A stretch of DNA of 64,000 nt from Isoetes taiwanensis (GCA_021234155.1 JAJEKV010000052.1:3577606-3641605); one strand, 5' to 3'; numbered from the stretch's first letter, positions 1 to 12,700 are shown. Notes: generated from the letters alone by a model not told the origin. Translations and numbers: made by a program.

Positions 1-985
1 ATGTTGTGCTTCGTTCAATTGCGTATTGCTGCCCAAACCAAATCCGATTATCTCGGGCGCACATGTAGGAGTATTCAACAAAATTATAATACGAATCTTA
101 TGAGCCTGATCAACTTCTCTCATGTATACTTGAATCGATGTCTTAACTTAGTTTGCTTGTATTTTTGTTAGGAAGAAATTGGGGAATGAAGTGAGCTCGA
201 GGCGATATATAGATTTTGGGGTTATGTTGTCATTGGAAGTAGATGATGTTGATACTATGAATCTCGTTCATAGAAACCCTACAAAAGAAAGCCATCAACT
301 TCCTCCAAAGAGTATCCATTATTGATAGAACTCGTCGTGCAATGGCGTTGCCAAGATTGGAGGGAATGACAATGTTCATCAAATTGGAATGTACTAGATC
401 GTATGAGAAAATAATCTTCCACCTTCACTAGTCCATTTGGTCCAGCCCTTCTGAGATAAAAGATCGTAAAATTCAATGCATGGCCTAGAGGTGAAGCCAA
501 TTATTTATGAGGAGCAATTTACATATTGGGGTGACGTGCATGATTAAAAGTGTCGGGTCCGGTCTTTGGCTGGGATTATATATTATGACTAGTGTAAGAA
601 GTCAAAGATGGTATTTGTTCCTTTAATGCCATGTATGAGTCACGAATATAACTTTCGAGACACTTGGCATAAATTGGTAACATCGATGGCGCATGCTCAT
701 CTATGGCCTAAATTCAAATGCGAACAATATCCAAGCGGTGACTCATAACTTCACACATATATTGATGGTCGTCTCGGTTGCATGGAAACCTTGCTGCTTT
801 TATTAATAGCTCTATCGAGAATCTGAAACTACCAATTGTGTATGAATTTGTAAAGAGGCAAACAAAGACCAAGAAGATTTTTTAGCCGTAAAATTAATAG
901 GAGATATATCATAGTTTATGCTATAAAAACTTTGTGTATTGGTGATGAATTGTTCATTGAATATGAATACGGTGAATAATAGGAG
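1..985 (+). pseudogene. SET-domain-like transposon gene, left copy (degenerate)
   Basis: This stretch is collinear with the minus strand of 61,740-62,700 and holds the same gene in worse condition. The best domain evidence is at about 757-979: a YIDGR motif, a GNLAAFINSS-like segment (readable in the right copy, frameshifted here), and GDELFIEYEYG near 940-975. In SET methyltransferases the corresponding core reads roughly GNxARFINHSC and GEELxxDYG. SET proteins methylate lysine on histones or other proteins; activity here is not implied, because the frame is broken many times and the cysteine of the NHSC motif is absent. The gene lies directly upstream of the Tnp2 region on the same strand, so both look like parts of one CACTA element. 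Its 5' exons fall outside the window. The SET assignment is inference from two motifs with correct spacing. Confidence 0.5.
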
Positions 986-1045
986 ATCGCTGATGATATA
1001 CTCCAAATTACTCCTTATAATTTTTTTGTCCGAGATGCACCATTT

Positions 1046-1080
1046 TTCTTCTTCTTCTTGAATTCTTCTTCTTCTTCTCT
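1046..1080. repeat. TTC microsatellite
   Basis: Interrupted (TTC)n run with a central GAATTC. The reverse complement occurs at the equivalent place in the right copy (about 61,641-61,693), so it predates the separation of the two copies. Confidence 0.85.
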
Positions 1081-1279
1081 TGGAATGAGATTGCACATAT
1101 TGAAGATAAATGTCCTTATATCTTCAATATATATGCTTTGATTATGACATAAAATTTTTATATTCGTTCGTTATTAAATGCTTAAAATTTAACAAACACG
1201 GGCTCTCAATGTATGTATCAATCACGCATATATTTACGTTTAAAATACGGCGTGGGGGTGACAAGTGGATATAAGACAC

Positions 1280-3080
1280 ATCCAGCGTACTGAATTTAAG
1301 CGACATCAAAAGTGGTAGGATGGCAATTAAGAATACATTGATGTGTTTCAAACATGGGCTAGCGCATAATGAAAAGTACAATGATGAAGATGAGCAGAAT
1401 ACGATGATGAAGATGATGACAGCTGATGCCCCTATGGAATGACTTCATGAAGTTGAGGAACCCATAGAGCATGTTAGATGCATTTGGCCCAATCTTGACA
1501 ACGACCTAGATGTGATATAAATACTCCTAACGATGGTCATGAAGATCACGTTTTATTGGAGGGCGCGCCAAGCATTATATCCGGTGCAAGCATATCTGAT
1601 TGGCTGACATACTATTGATATTAAACCTTCAAGCCAAATTCAAATGGGCAAATGCGATTATTACGGCTTTGTTAAAATGTAATACAATTGCAATCACTTG
1701 AGCTTATTGAATTTGTAGTTGAATGTATCGTAAAGTCTGTTTTATACGAGTTATTGCAAGAGAAAATACTCCTGAGAACACTATGCCCAAAAGTAGCCTT
1801 TGAAATAAAAATATATATTAGCGACTCTTTGAGTTTAGGCTACCATAAGATTCAAGCTTGTCCAAATGATTGCATGAAACAATATCAGGATGACATCTCT
1901 GAGAACTGCGAAACATGCCCTAAATGTGGTGCCTCTTAGGTACAATCACGGATGCCAAGGGAAAAATAGTCCCGATGAAGGTGGTTCGCTACTCCATTGA
2001 TCCCTCGCGCCAAGGCTATTGTTTGATGTGAATCTCTAACCCGCTCATGGGTTGTGTGCAGCTAATGCGTCGGTGTGATGTACTCCGGCGTGGTTAGTAG
2101 TACGCAAGCAATGGAAGCATATTGATGAAACATGGCGAATTTGGAAGAGCCACGAAATCTCAGATTAAGTTGTGGCCCGATGGTGTTAATCATATGGGCG
2201 TCAATGTTGGCGTGGTCAACAGCGTTAGTGTTGATCAACTATAATTACCACCGTGGTTACTCATGAAGACTAGCCATTTAATGATACTATTAGTTCGGGA
2301 CGGGCGGGAAGGTCTAGATCCGTATCGAAAATAGTTGTTGATGAGCTTTTGACATTGTGGAGTGAAGGTATTGAAGTTCCCCGTTATCTGAAGACTTCGT
2401 CAGAGCAGTTTACCCCAGCAAAACAATCTTAATGGACAAACTGACTGATTAGCTGGTTTGTATGAACTCTGGGCTCAAGTGTAGGATATGCGGCATACTC
2501 GCGTATGGAGTTTGAGCAGTTGAACTCTACGCCCGGTCAACGGCATTGCTAAAAATCTGTACAAACTTCAAGAGATGTCGCCAATGGAAAATGGAAGCTT
2601 ACGTCGTAGGTCCAAAAGAGAAAAACATTACCTTTGAAGAGCCTCCCAAAAGGTTGACGTGAGATTGGGAGTATGTGGGATGTATTTGAAGGAAATAAGG
2701 TTAAGGGAATGAAGTGAAGCATCCTTCTTCCTTCTACCCTATTGGACGAATTGAAGATTCATCATCTTCTTGATCCATGCACATCTTTAAAGCGTTTGAT
2801 GTTGGAAGCATGTCCATAGGATAAGGAGCCAGATCTGACCACGAGAAGATCTACAAGAAGGCTGGATCAAAATCTAAAGCATGGTTAAATGTCGAGAAGA
2901 AGAAGGAATAAGGCCACAGTGGATTGGATCGTGCCTGAAAATGTATGAAACCCGTTAGAAGCGATCAAGGCAATAAAGAACTCAAGCGGAGATATATGCG
3001 TCGTTATGCGTAATTGTTTCTCTTGAAGGGGAGTTAAGCTGAGTTTGAAATCTCGCATGATTGGCATAGATGTTGCAGTT
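1280..3080 (+). pseudogene. CACTA Tnp2 transposase, N-terminal and catalytic part
   Basis: Tnp2 is the DDE-type transposase of plant CACTA elements and cuts at the terminal inverted repeats in the nucleus. An acidic segment at about 1,380-1,430 leads into the family's N-terminal helix region (about 1,570-1,680). The zinc motif CPNDC...CPKCG is readable in the frame 1,688-1,939. Further family blocks follow in different frames: the segment around QWKHIDETW (about 2,105-2,150), LPPWLLMKTSHLM (2,245-2,285), VVDELLTLWSEGIEV (about 2,334-2,380), SFFLLPYW followed by HHLLDPMHI (2,721-2,794; family version is FFxLPYW..LxVMHxEKN), and KSHDWHR..LLP near 3,050-3,095. The order and spacing match the family, so identity is secure. 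Frameshifts and stops separate nearly every block; either the copy is dead or the sequence has many indel errors. Confidence 0.85.
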
Positions 3081-3229
3081 TATTGCCTGCTGTTACGAGG
3101 GTCATCTGTGAAGCGGTCCACTACATACAATGTCTCTCCTATCGAGTTTTTCCAGGTTAAATACGGATTTAGAAAACACTCGATCTTTGAACTCTCCTTA
3201 ACTTTTTTCTTTCTTAAATGATATTTAGA

Positions 3230-3640
3230 TGGATTACAAAAGGAAGGAATCACAGAGCAAATGAAATTGCCGGACATCTTGAACTAAGGTCGTTGAGGCA
3301 TGTTGTATGCTAGAAAGAATTCCAACAAGTTTTTCTGGACATACAAACTCACTTACTAGTGCATTTAGTGGCCAGCAGTGAAACTTGCAGGAGCAACAAA
3401 TCCTAGATGGATGTTTTTTTATGGAAAAGCTACTACGAAGGTCCTCAGGACTTGAAATACGTGGAGAAAAGGCGGGCAGAGGTTGCATAGTAGGGGTTGG
3501 TTAGCCACGAGAGTCATTATTCTATATCATAGGAGTTCTTGGCGATCTACACCCCAATGCTCCGATTATGGACCGATGAAGAACCTCCAACTATAATTGG
3601 AGGAAGTTCCGAAGGAAGACCCACCGAAAGAAATTATTCA
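3230..3640 (+). pseudogene. Tnp2 DUF4218-like C-terminal domain, left copy
   Basis: Continuation of the Tnp2 gene. CCMLERIPTSF and then, in another frame, NPRWMFFYGKATTKVL (about 3,300-3,445) match the order of DUF4218, whose family version runs CxLExxFPxSFFDxMxHLxVHL then WMYPFERYMxxLKGYV. RESLFYI near 3,510-3,530 lines up with AKESLFYM of the better preserved copy at 23,810-24,190. The two copies agree in order and length, which supports homology. At least three frame changes are visible. Confidence 0.7.
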
Positions 3641-4069
3641 CACTAGAAGAGCAGGCAAAAGTCAATAAGTTTCTCATCTACAACTCCACTCCCATTGGAA
3701 ATGGATAAAAAAATACGAGGAAAAAAAAATAAAGAGAGATGAGAGAGAAAAGGCATGCTATACAAACAAAATGAAAACCACTTCGGATCATCTAGGGAGG
3801 TCCACCTTAAGTGAGATAAACAATAAATGGGTACACTTTCGAACAACTAGAGATGGCAAGGCAATAAGCGTGCGAACATGTTTCTAGCGAAGAATTTGCA
3901 TATGCTAAGTGATGTCACTATTTGTAAGTGCAACAATAGCATATAATTCCACGAGTTTGAATTCGTTATTTTGAACATTTGTTCCTTTACTTTTGTAGTA
4001 TAATTCATATGCATCAATATGAATCTTACGGTGCTCTTTCGACGACAAGTGTGGATCATAACAAGCGCA

Positions 4070-4540
4070 CTTATGATTGTGGTATATCAGCAAAGTTTAA
4101 TGGGTTTGCCCGGTGGTAGTGAGACCCAAACCCAATGAGGCAATGTTGGAATGGATTGGTACTATAAAGACTTATCATGGAGGTTGATGTCGGTAGTGCA
4201 TTCAAAACAATGTTGTTTGATCTTAGATGGTTTGATCTTTGTGTACTGGTGCTCATGCCACGATGCGCAAAGATCACGGGTAGCTGTGTTCACTAGATTC
4301 AACTAAATCCGGTATCGTGGTCAAGACACACTTCGTGAGGTTGAGCAATGTGAACAAGTATGTTTTACTTGGATGCAATAAAATTTATATATGTCATTAA
4401 CAAAGGAACTAATGTAATAGAGGTTTTGTAGGTCACCTTAGGTTCCGGATCCTTTGCAAGATCAGTGGTGGTTCGTAGTTCCATGTAGGCTCGCTCTAAT
4501 GCATATTTGAAGGTGAAGAAAGAGATGGCGGAAAATAGGG
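4070..4540 (+). pseudogene. Tnp2 DUF4216-like C-terminal domain, left copy
   Basis: EVDVGSAFKTMLFDLRWFDL (about 4,170-4,240) is the hallmark of DUF4216, which in the family reads as a hydrophobic strand followed by (K/D)xWFD. It is followed, in shifted frames, by a segment around FNSTKSGIVV (about 4,297-4,330) and NKYVLLG (about 4,350-4,370), as the family expects. The copy at 24,930-25,000 has the near-identical EVDVGGNFKTFIFDVDWFDL. DUF4216 is found downstream of DUF4218 in plant CACTA transposases; its own role is not established. The intervening 3,640-4,070 holds a degenerate KFLIYNS block and an adenine-rich stretch. Confidence 0.7.
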
Positions 4541-4559
4541 AGGTTGGGAATTGTCTTGG

Positions 4560-5545
4560 AGATGGACTATTGTCATGATGAAGCTACCATCGATTGAACC
4601 TTCATTACTTTATTTGATTATTATATTTTCTTCCCACATATGAATAAGAAAATACTTTGGCATCTTTGAATTTAAAAGCAACATTAGATTTCAACTTGAA
4701 GTTATCATAGACATTTTATGCCAAGTTAACTCCTAGTATAGACCTATGGCTTGCAAGCGGTATTCTCGAGGCAGTTCTACATCAGTCCCAAGTACCAAGG
4801 CATGTTTAATTAATCATAAAATGTGAAGACCCTTCAAAATGCAAAGATTCATATACAAAAATCATATATGTATTCCTTCAAAATACAAAATTCATATAAA
4901 AACCCATACACAATTCAAATACACAAAAACAAAAGTGGATGCGGTGCACATCTAGTGGTATATATCAGCATCGAAAATGATCCACTCATGAGGCCGAAGG
5001 TGCCCGTGGTGATTTCCCCACCGTCAATAAGCCTCAAAGCATGGAATCAAAGGCTACGTGGTATGCATTTCCCAAAGGAATTCATGTCTGAGCACTTCGC
5101 ATGCCACAGTTGATACGGGTGCAACTTTTTGAAAGTAGGGCTTGGTAAATGTTCCCTTCCAAAGGCTATCCTCTAGCATCACCGGGCCAAACTCGCTTGA
5201 GCTCACCATGCATTTGTTGGGGCTCGAGCTGTGTATTGAGGAAGGTTCGAGCCTCCGATGTCTGTGAGGTCTTTCTTACCCTATCCTTACGACTTTGTCA
5301 TGAAAGCATGAACTCAGGTACTTTCTTGGGTTAGGTTAGGTCTCTAGCCACTTTCAGTGGAAGCGATTCGGGTGCTCAGGCTTTTACGCGACCTCACAGT
5401 GCGGCATCAAAGGGCATGTAGGGAGCTGACCATGAGATGTAGGTGAGAACTCCGACGACGAAGGAGGAGGAGGAGGAAGAGACGGAGGAATGGAGGACTA
5501 ATAGGGCAAAATATATATGGCATCTCGACATCTGAAAACAAAAAC
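4560..5545. other. Spacer, no gene recognised
   Basis: AT-rich to about 4,930, with an imperfect short repeat (CCTTCAAAATRCAAA and variants, about 4,827-4,925). From 4,930 to 5,440 there are open stretches but no recognisable protein. A GGAGGAGGAGGAGG purine run lies at about 5,462-5,480. Confidence 0.5.
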
Positions 5546-5690
5546 AAGCCTCGTTTGACGTCGTTAGGTGCGGCTCGGTTGTTACTAAAAGCGGTTGAGC
5601 GACCTTTAAGCGTCGTTAACAGCGTCTATCGGCCTAAAAGCGACGTCTTCTTCTTTAAAGTTCGGCCGGCTTTCATTTTTCCCATTTCTT
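5545..5690 (+). repeat. CACTA 5' subterminal repeat cluster (element E0)
   Basis: A cluster of GACGTCGTTAGG, GCGTCGTTAACAGCG and GCGACGTC units, followed by a GGCCGGCTTT box at about 5,662-5,672. The same order, repeat cluster then GGCCGGCTTT, occurs at 17,570-17,700 (E1) and 50,285-50,410 (E2), so I read it as the 5' end of a related element. CACTA transposases bind such subterminal repeats. The outermost terminal bases (CACTA) are not recognisable here. Confidence 0.6.
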
Positions 5691-5774
5691 TTATGATTTA
5701 GGTATTGCGGCAATCCTCGGATCCTAGTTTTTCATTAGGTTATTGTGAGTTTTTCTTTATTGCTTTTGGGATAC

Positions 5775-6380
5775 ATGGCCATGGAAGGGGTATGCTTCGC
5801 CCGCCTTGAACCCGGCCGAGGAGGAGATGAGATTCAAGAAGCTCCGAGAGATATGGAACTGTCTTCACAAGTAAAGGCTACACTCATGGTTTATACACTT
5901 TATTGTATTTTATCTATTTTCTAATCTATAGCTTGGTGTAGGGCCGTGAGGGCATGAGAAGGAAGGAATCCTCAGGTAGACCCCCTCCTCCACTTTCGAA
6001 GATGAGGACTATGAAACAACGATCCATCGGATGAAAGTGTTAAAAGTATGTGATTGGTGAGAAGGCGACCAAATTGCTAGGAACGGTGGCTGCCTAGCAT
6101 GATGAGGATGCTTCTTGAAAAGATGGTCGGGGGTTTGGAAGCACCACGGGGAAAAAGCGGCATTAACATGATACTAAGCGTCGACATATGCATGGGCGCC
6201 CGGACATACTTGACATGGAGCTATGGTTCAAAGGGGATGGACAAGTGGAGGACTTCCACGATAGAAACCATAAGCCAAGCTCGAGGAGGAGTATCTTTGA
6301 ATTGTTCAAGTGATCTTTTGTTCAATAAACCTATGTTTTGTACATTGTTATATTTTCTCTTGGGTACAATCTAGCATTGA
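5775..6380 (+). pseudogene. Unrecognised gene fragment inside element E0
   Basis: Downstream of the E0 5' end. Open segments in one orientation include EEEMRFKKLREIWNCLHK (about 5,820-5,875), FEDEDYETTIHRMKVLK (about 5,997-6,050) and a segment containing HGRPDILDMELWFKGDGQ (about 6,190-6,245), interrupted by frame changes and perhaps introns. I recognise no family. Position relative to the 5' end is where E1 and E2 start their cargo genes, so it may be the cargo or TnpA-type gene of this copy. It does not resemble the kinase-like gene. Confidence 0.35.
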
Positions 6381-6735
6381 TACATATGCATGAACATGAT
6401 CACGAAGGATTCTTGAAGATATTTTGCATTCTTACATTTGGATATCGCCTTCTTGAGTTCGATTTGCCATTTCCCCGAACACGAGGTTTTAGCGACATTT
6501 CGACTTGAATTTGGTAGAACCGGCTTACGAGATTATTTGTGGTTTGGACTCTCTGTAGCTCTTACAAATGGGACACTTCCATGTTTCTAAATCTTTCAAA
6601 TGCACATTCTTAGAAGTTTGTGATGAATGATCGGCTTGGATTTTTTCTCAACGGTGATAGAAACCCGACCACTAAATTTATGTTTTCTTTGTGGCTTGAA
6701 GTCATTGCATCTTCAAATCTTCCAAATCAGCTTCG
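6380..6735. other. AT-rich spacer before satellite array 1
   Basis: No coding signal or repeat structure seen. The last ~40 bases already grade into a divergent satellite unit (GCGGGCTGCC at about 6,756). Confidence 0.5.
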
Positions 6736-9700
6736 GTTGCCTCTTAGCGGGCTGCCAAACAGTTCTAATGCTAACCCTTTGACCTAGACCTTCTCCAAAA
6801 ATTCCGAAAATTGGGCGTGTCTTTGGAGATGAATTAGGGATCGGTGGCAAAAAAATCAGAATTTATTTTCGTGCAATGCATTAATTATGAATTTATTCGT
6901 GTGTTGCCTTTGCAAAGCGCCCCGAGCTTCTAATTGCCACAGGAGGAGGGACGGTCCAAACTCCGTTCGTCGGTTCCCCTTGCTATCGTTCTCGTAGCGG
7001 CTTTACCGCCCCGTTCCAGCCTACAAACTAGGACTTCGGCCCCAAAGCGTAAACCCCTTCCGGCAGCTCCACGGGGTTTACGTTTGGGACCCTCTCCTTG
7101 TCGGTCAGCCGGGACCTAGCGGCGTGTCTTGAAGTGGAGTTGGGGTGTTGGCCTAGGACCTAAAATCCCTCGGAGGGGCTGCTTTCCCCAAATTTCCTCT
7201 CCCTAAGGCTGGGGAAGAGCGGGCAACCTCCCTCTAGGAACCCACGATTTGGCTCGCCAATGGACTGAAACGTTGACATTGCTCAGAAACCAAGTTCAGG
7301 TGGCCGTTTCGGCCCCAAAGCCCTCTCCCTTCTAGAGCGGCAGCCCACGGGGTTTTACGTTTGGAGGCCCTCTCCTTGTCCGGTCGGTAGGGACTTTTCG
7401 CCATGTCTTGAAGTGGAGTTGGGGGTGTTGGCCTTGAGGCCGGACACTAAAATCCCTCCAGTGCTTGCCCCAGAATTTCCTCTCCCCAAGGCCGGGGAAG
7501 GGCCGGGCAACCTCCCCTCTTTGGAACAGCGATTTGGCCTGCCAATGGACTCAAATGCCGACATTGCCACAGGGGATCAAGTTCAGGTGGCGAAGGCCGG
7601 GACTCGGCCCCAAAGCGTAAACCCTTCTAGAGCACGGCAGCCCACTGGGGAGAGTGGGGGGGTTTCCCGTTTGGAGGCCCTCTCCTTGTCCGGACTTGGG
7701 GGACTTTGCCGCCTCGGTTGTCTTGAAGTGGGTTGGGGTGTTAACCCTTTGACCCGAGACCTTCTCGGACACTAAAATCCCCTCAGATGAATTAGGGATG
7801 CTTGCCCCGAATTTCCTCTCCCAAGGCCCTGGGGAAGGGCGGGCAACCTCCCCTCCACCGGAACAGCGATTTGGCTCTGCCAATGGACTCGGGCCCCAAA
7901 TCACGGGCATTGCCACAGGGGATCAAGTTCGGTGGCGAAGGCCGGGACTCGGCCCCAAAGCGTAAACCCTTCTAGAGCACGGCAACCCACGGGGTTCACG
8001 TTTGAGGCCCTCTCCTTGTGCCGTTCGGCGGGACCTTGCGCCCACCGGGGTGTCTTGAAGTGGGTTGGGGTGTTGGCCCGAGGCTGAGGCGGACCCTAAA
8101 ATCCCTGGGAGGCTGCTTGCCCCAAATTTCCTCTCCCCAAGGCCACAGGGGCCGGGCCGGGCGACCTCCCTCTCGGAATGCGATCGACTACGCCAATGGA
8201 CTCGAGCGTCGACATTGCCCTGGGGACCAAGTTAGTGGCAGAAGACCACCCGAACTCCAAGCGCCAAAGTAGCTCACTTCCATCACACTCGTAGTCAATT
8301 GGCCTAGGATGTGCATGCGGGGATCTTGTCGTGGAGGCGTGAGTGTTTCCTTCTTTCGCCAAAACCGGCCGTGTAACTTGCTCCCTAGGGTAATTTCGCC
8401 ATTTCGGACGATTTGGCGGGGTCTATTTGCCATTCGGGACATCCCGGTGCCGAGCGACAAAGCAGTCGCGGTTTCTACAAGGCCGACATCGGGGCGCCCT
8501 TGGTTTGACAAGTTCTCGGACCCCGTCTGGAATCTTTTGGACCTTCGAAGAGGGCCCACGAGAGCGGAGGATCCAGCGGTGGGATAGGGGAGCGGGGGCT
8601 CGGGGAGGTGGTCATTAGCGTGCGACCAGGGGGGCCGGCTGCGGGGAAAAGGCTGCCTCGGGGAACTTTTGGATCCGCCTCACGGGGTCAGGACTCTCCC
8701 CTCTTGTGAGGGATCCCTGCAAGGTCTGGCCTCGTTTGACTTGGGGAAGGGTGCGGCTCGGTTGCCACCAGCGGGCTGCCCGAGCGGATTCTAATGCTAA
8801 CCCTTTGACCCTAGACCTTCTCGAAAATTCCGAAAAGTGGGCGTGTCTTTGGAGATGAATTAGGGATCGGCAAAAAGCGGGAATTTATTTTTAGTGCAAT
8901 GCATTAATTGCGAATTTCTGAATGTCTTGCTTGCAAAGCGCCCCCGACTTCTACTTGCCACATCGGGGGGAGGAAAGGCCCAAACTCCGCTCCGTCGGTT
9001 CCCCTTGCTCCGTATTCTCGGCTGGCGCTTTCGGCCCGGGTCCCAAGTGCAACAGACCGGGACTCGGCCCCAAAGCGTAAACCTTCTAGAGCACGGCAAC
9101 CCACGGGGTTTACGTTTGGAGAACCCTCTCCTTGTCGGTCGGCCGGGACGCTGGCCCGTGTCTTGAAAGTGGGGTTGGGGTGTTGGCGGGCCCGGACCCT
9201 AAAATCCCTCGGGGCTGCTTGCCCCAAATTTCCTCTCCCAAGGCCACGGGGGCCGGACGGGCGACCTCCCTCTCAGGAATCGCGATCTGGCTCTGCCAAT
9301 GGACTCGAGCGTCGACATTGCCACAGGGACCAAGTTCCGTGGCGAGAAGACCACCCGAACTCCAAGAAGCGCCAAAGTAGCTCACTTCCATCACACTCGT
9401 AGTCAATTGGCCTAGGATGTGCATGCGGGATCTCTTGTCGTGGGGCGTGAGTGTTTCCTTCTTTAAAGAAAACCGTAGTGTAACTTGCTCCTAGGGTAAT
9501 TTCGCCATTAGGACGATTTGGCGGGGGTCTATTTGCCATTCGGAGCATCCCGGTGCGACGACAAAGCAGTGATGCGGTTTCTACAAGGCCGACATCGGGG
9601 CGCCCAGCGGTTTGACAAGTTCTCGGGACCCGTCTGGAATCTTTTGGACCTTCGAAGAGGGGCCCTGAGCGGAGGATCAGCGGTGGGATGGGGAGGCAGG

Positions 9701-12700
9701 GCTCGGGAGGGTGGTCATTAGCGTGCGACCCAGGGGGCGGCTACCGAGGAAAGGGCTGCCTCGGGGAACTTTTGGATCCGCCTCACGGGGTCAGGACTCT
9801 CCCCTCTTGTGAGGGATCTGCAAGGTCTGGCCTCGTTTGACTTGGGGAAGGGTGCATTTCCGGTTGCCACAGCGGGCTGCCCGGCCGTTCTAATGCTAAC
9901 CCTTTGACCTAGACCTTCTCAGAAAATTCGAAAAATTGGGCGTGTCTTTGGAGATGAATTAGGGATCCGGTGGCAAAAAGCAGGAATTTATTTTCGTGCA
10001 ATGCATTAATTGCGAATTTACGAATGTCTTGCCACCTTGCAAAAGCCCCGACTTCTACTTGCCACATCGGGGGAGGAGGAAAGGCCCAAACTCGCTCCGT
10101 CAGTTCCCCTTGCTCCGTATTCTCGGCTCTTTGCTTCGGCGGCGGTCCCAAGTGCAGCAGACCGGGGACTCGGCCCCAAAGCGTAAACCCTTCTAGGCGG
10201 CAGCCCACGGGGTTTCGTTTGGAGAACCCTCTCCTTGTCGGTCGGTAGGGACCTTGCAGCCCGTGTCTTGAAGTGGGGTTGGGGTGTTGGGCCCGAGGCG
10301 GACCCTAAAATCCCTCCGGAGGCTGCTTGCCCCAAATTTCCCTCTCCCCAAGGCCACGGGGGCCGGACCCGAGGCGACCTCGGCTCTCGGAATGCGATCG
10401 ACTCTGCCAATGGACTCGAGCGTCGACATTGCCACTGGGGACCAAGTTCAGTGGCAGGAAGACCACCCGAACTCAAGAAGCGCCAAAGTAGCTCACTTCC
10501 ATCACACTTCGTAGTCAATTGGCCTAGGATGTGCATGCGGGGATCTTGTCGTGGAGGCGTGAGTGTTTCCTTCTTTCGCCAAAACCGGCCAGGTGTAACT
10601 TGCTCCCTAGGGTAATTTAGCCATTCGGGACGATTTGGCGGGGGTCTATTTGCCATTAGGAACATCCCCGGTGCGAGCGACAAAAGCAGTCGCGGTTTCT
10701 ACAAGGCCGACATCGGGGCGCCCAGCGGTTTGACAAGTTCTCGGACCGATCTGGAATCTTTTGGACCTTCGAAGAGGGCCCTGAGCGGAGGATCCAGGTT
10801 CGGATAGAGGCAGGGCTCCGGGAGGGTGGTCATTGCGCGTGCGACCCAGGGGGAAGGCTGCCGGGGAAGGGCTGCCTGGGGAACTTTTTTTTTTTTTGGA
10901 TCCCGCCTCACGGGGTGGGACTCTCCCCTCTTGTGAGGGATCCTGCCAAGGTCTGGCCTCGTTTGACTTGGGGAAGGGTGCCGGCTCGGTTGCCCACAGC
11001 GGGCTGCCCGGCCGATTCTAATCTAACCCTTTGACCTAGACCTTCTCCAGAAAATTCGAAAATTGGGCGTGTGCTGGAGATGAATTAGGGATCCCGGCAA
11101 AAAACGAATTTATTTTAGGTGCAATGCATTATTGCGAATTCACGAATGTCTTGCCCTTTGCCAAAAGCCCCCGACTTCTACTTGCCACATCCGGAGGAGG
11201 AAAGGCCCAAACTCCGCTCCGTCGGTTCCCCTTGCTCCGTATTCTCGGCTGCTGCTTCGGCCCGGGGTCCCAAGTGCAGCAGACCAGGACTCGGCCCCAA
11301 AGCGTAAACCCTTCTAGAGCACGGCAGCCCACGGGGTTTTCGTTTGGAGGCCCTCTCCTTGTCCGGTCGGGCGGGACCTTGCCCGTGTCTTGAAGTGGGG
11401 TTGGGGGTGTTGGCCTTGAGCCGGACCCTAAAATCCCTCGGGGGCTGCTTGCCCCAAATTTCCTCTCCCCAAGGCCACAGGGGCCGGGCGGGCGACCTCC
11501 CTCTCGGGAATCGCGATCGACTCTGCCAATGGACTCGGAGAGCGTCGACATTGCCACAGGGACCAAGTTCCGTGGCCAGAAGACCACCCGAACTCAAGCC
11601 AAAGTAGCTCACTTCCATCACACTTTCGTAGTCAATTGGCCTAGGATGTGCATGCGGGATCTTGTCGTGGAGGCGTGAGTGTTTCCTTCTTCGCCAAAAC
11701 CGGCCAGTGTAACTTGCTCCCTAGGGTAATTTCGCCATTCGGACGATTTGGCGGGGTCTATTTGCCATTAGGAGCATCCCGGTGCCGACGACAAAAGCAG
11801 TGCGGTTTCTACAAAGGCCGACATCGGGGCGCCAGCGGTTTGACAAGTTCTCGGACCCGATCTGGAATCTTTTGGACCTTCGAAGAGGGGCCCCTGAGCG
11901 GAGGATCAGCGGTGGGATAGGGAGGCAGGGCTCGGGGAGGGTGGTCATTAGCGTGCAACCAGGGGGCGCTGCCCGGGGAAGAGCTGCCTGGGGGAACTTT
12001 TGGATCCCGCCTCACGGGGTGGGACTCTCCCCTCTTGTGAGGGATCCACGCAAGGTCGGCCTCGTTTGACTTGGGGAAGGGTGCGGCTCGGGTTGCCACC
12101 CAGCGGGCTGCCCGACCGTTCTAATGCTAACCCTTTGACCCTAGACCTTCTCAGAAAATTCGAAAATTGGGCGTGTCTTTGGAGATGAATTAGGGATCGG
12201 CGGCAAAAAGCGAATTTATTTTCGTGCAATGCATTAATTGCGAATTTCACGAATGTCTTGCCAGCACCAAAAGCGCCCCCCGACTTCTACTTGCCACATC
12301 GGGGAGGAGGAAAGGCCCAAACTCCCGCTCCGTCGGTTCCCCTTGCTCCGTATAGCAGAGAACCGGCTCTTTGCTTACCGGCCGGGTCCCAAGTGCAACA
12401 GACCGGGGACTCGGCCCCAAAGCGTAAACCCTTCTAGAGCACGGCAGCCCACGGGGTTTACGTTTGGGGAGCCCCTCTCCTTGTCGGTCGGCGGGACCTT
12501 CGCCGTGTCTTGAAGTGGGGTTGGGGTGTTGGCCTTGAGGCCCGGAGACCTAAAATCCCTCGGGAGGCTGCTTGCCCCAAATTTCCTCTCCCCAAGGCCA
12601 CAGGGGCCGGGCCGAGGCGACCTCCCTCTCGGGTCGCGATCTGACTACGCCAATGGACTCGAGCGTCGACATTGCCACGGGGACCAAGTTCGTGGCGAGG

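Noticed and set aside
4931-5334. Plus-strand ORFs with a B-box-like GGTTCGAGCC at about 5,249
   Set aside because: No recognisable protein, and no A box at a suitable distance, so neither a gene nor a SINE could be supported.
10018-10683. Frames of 100-220 codons inside the satellite units, e.g. the minus-strand frame here
   Set aside because: They change frame and content from unit to unit, exist on both strands and match no family. GC-rich repeats give such frames by chance.
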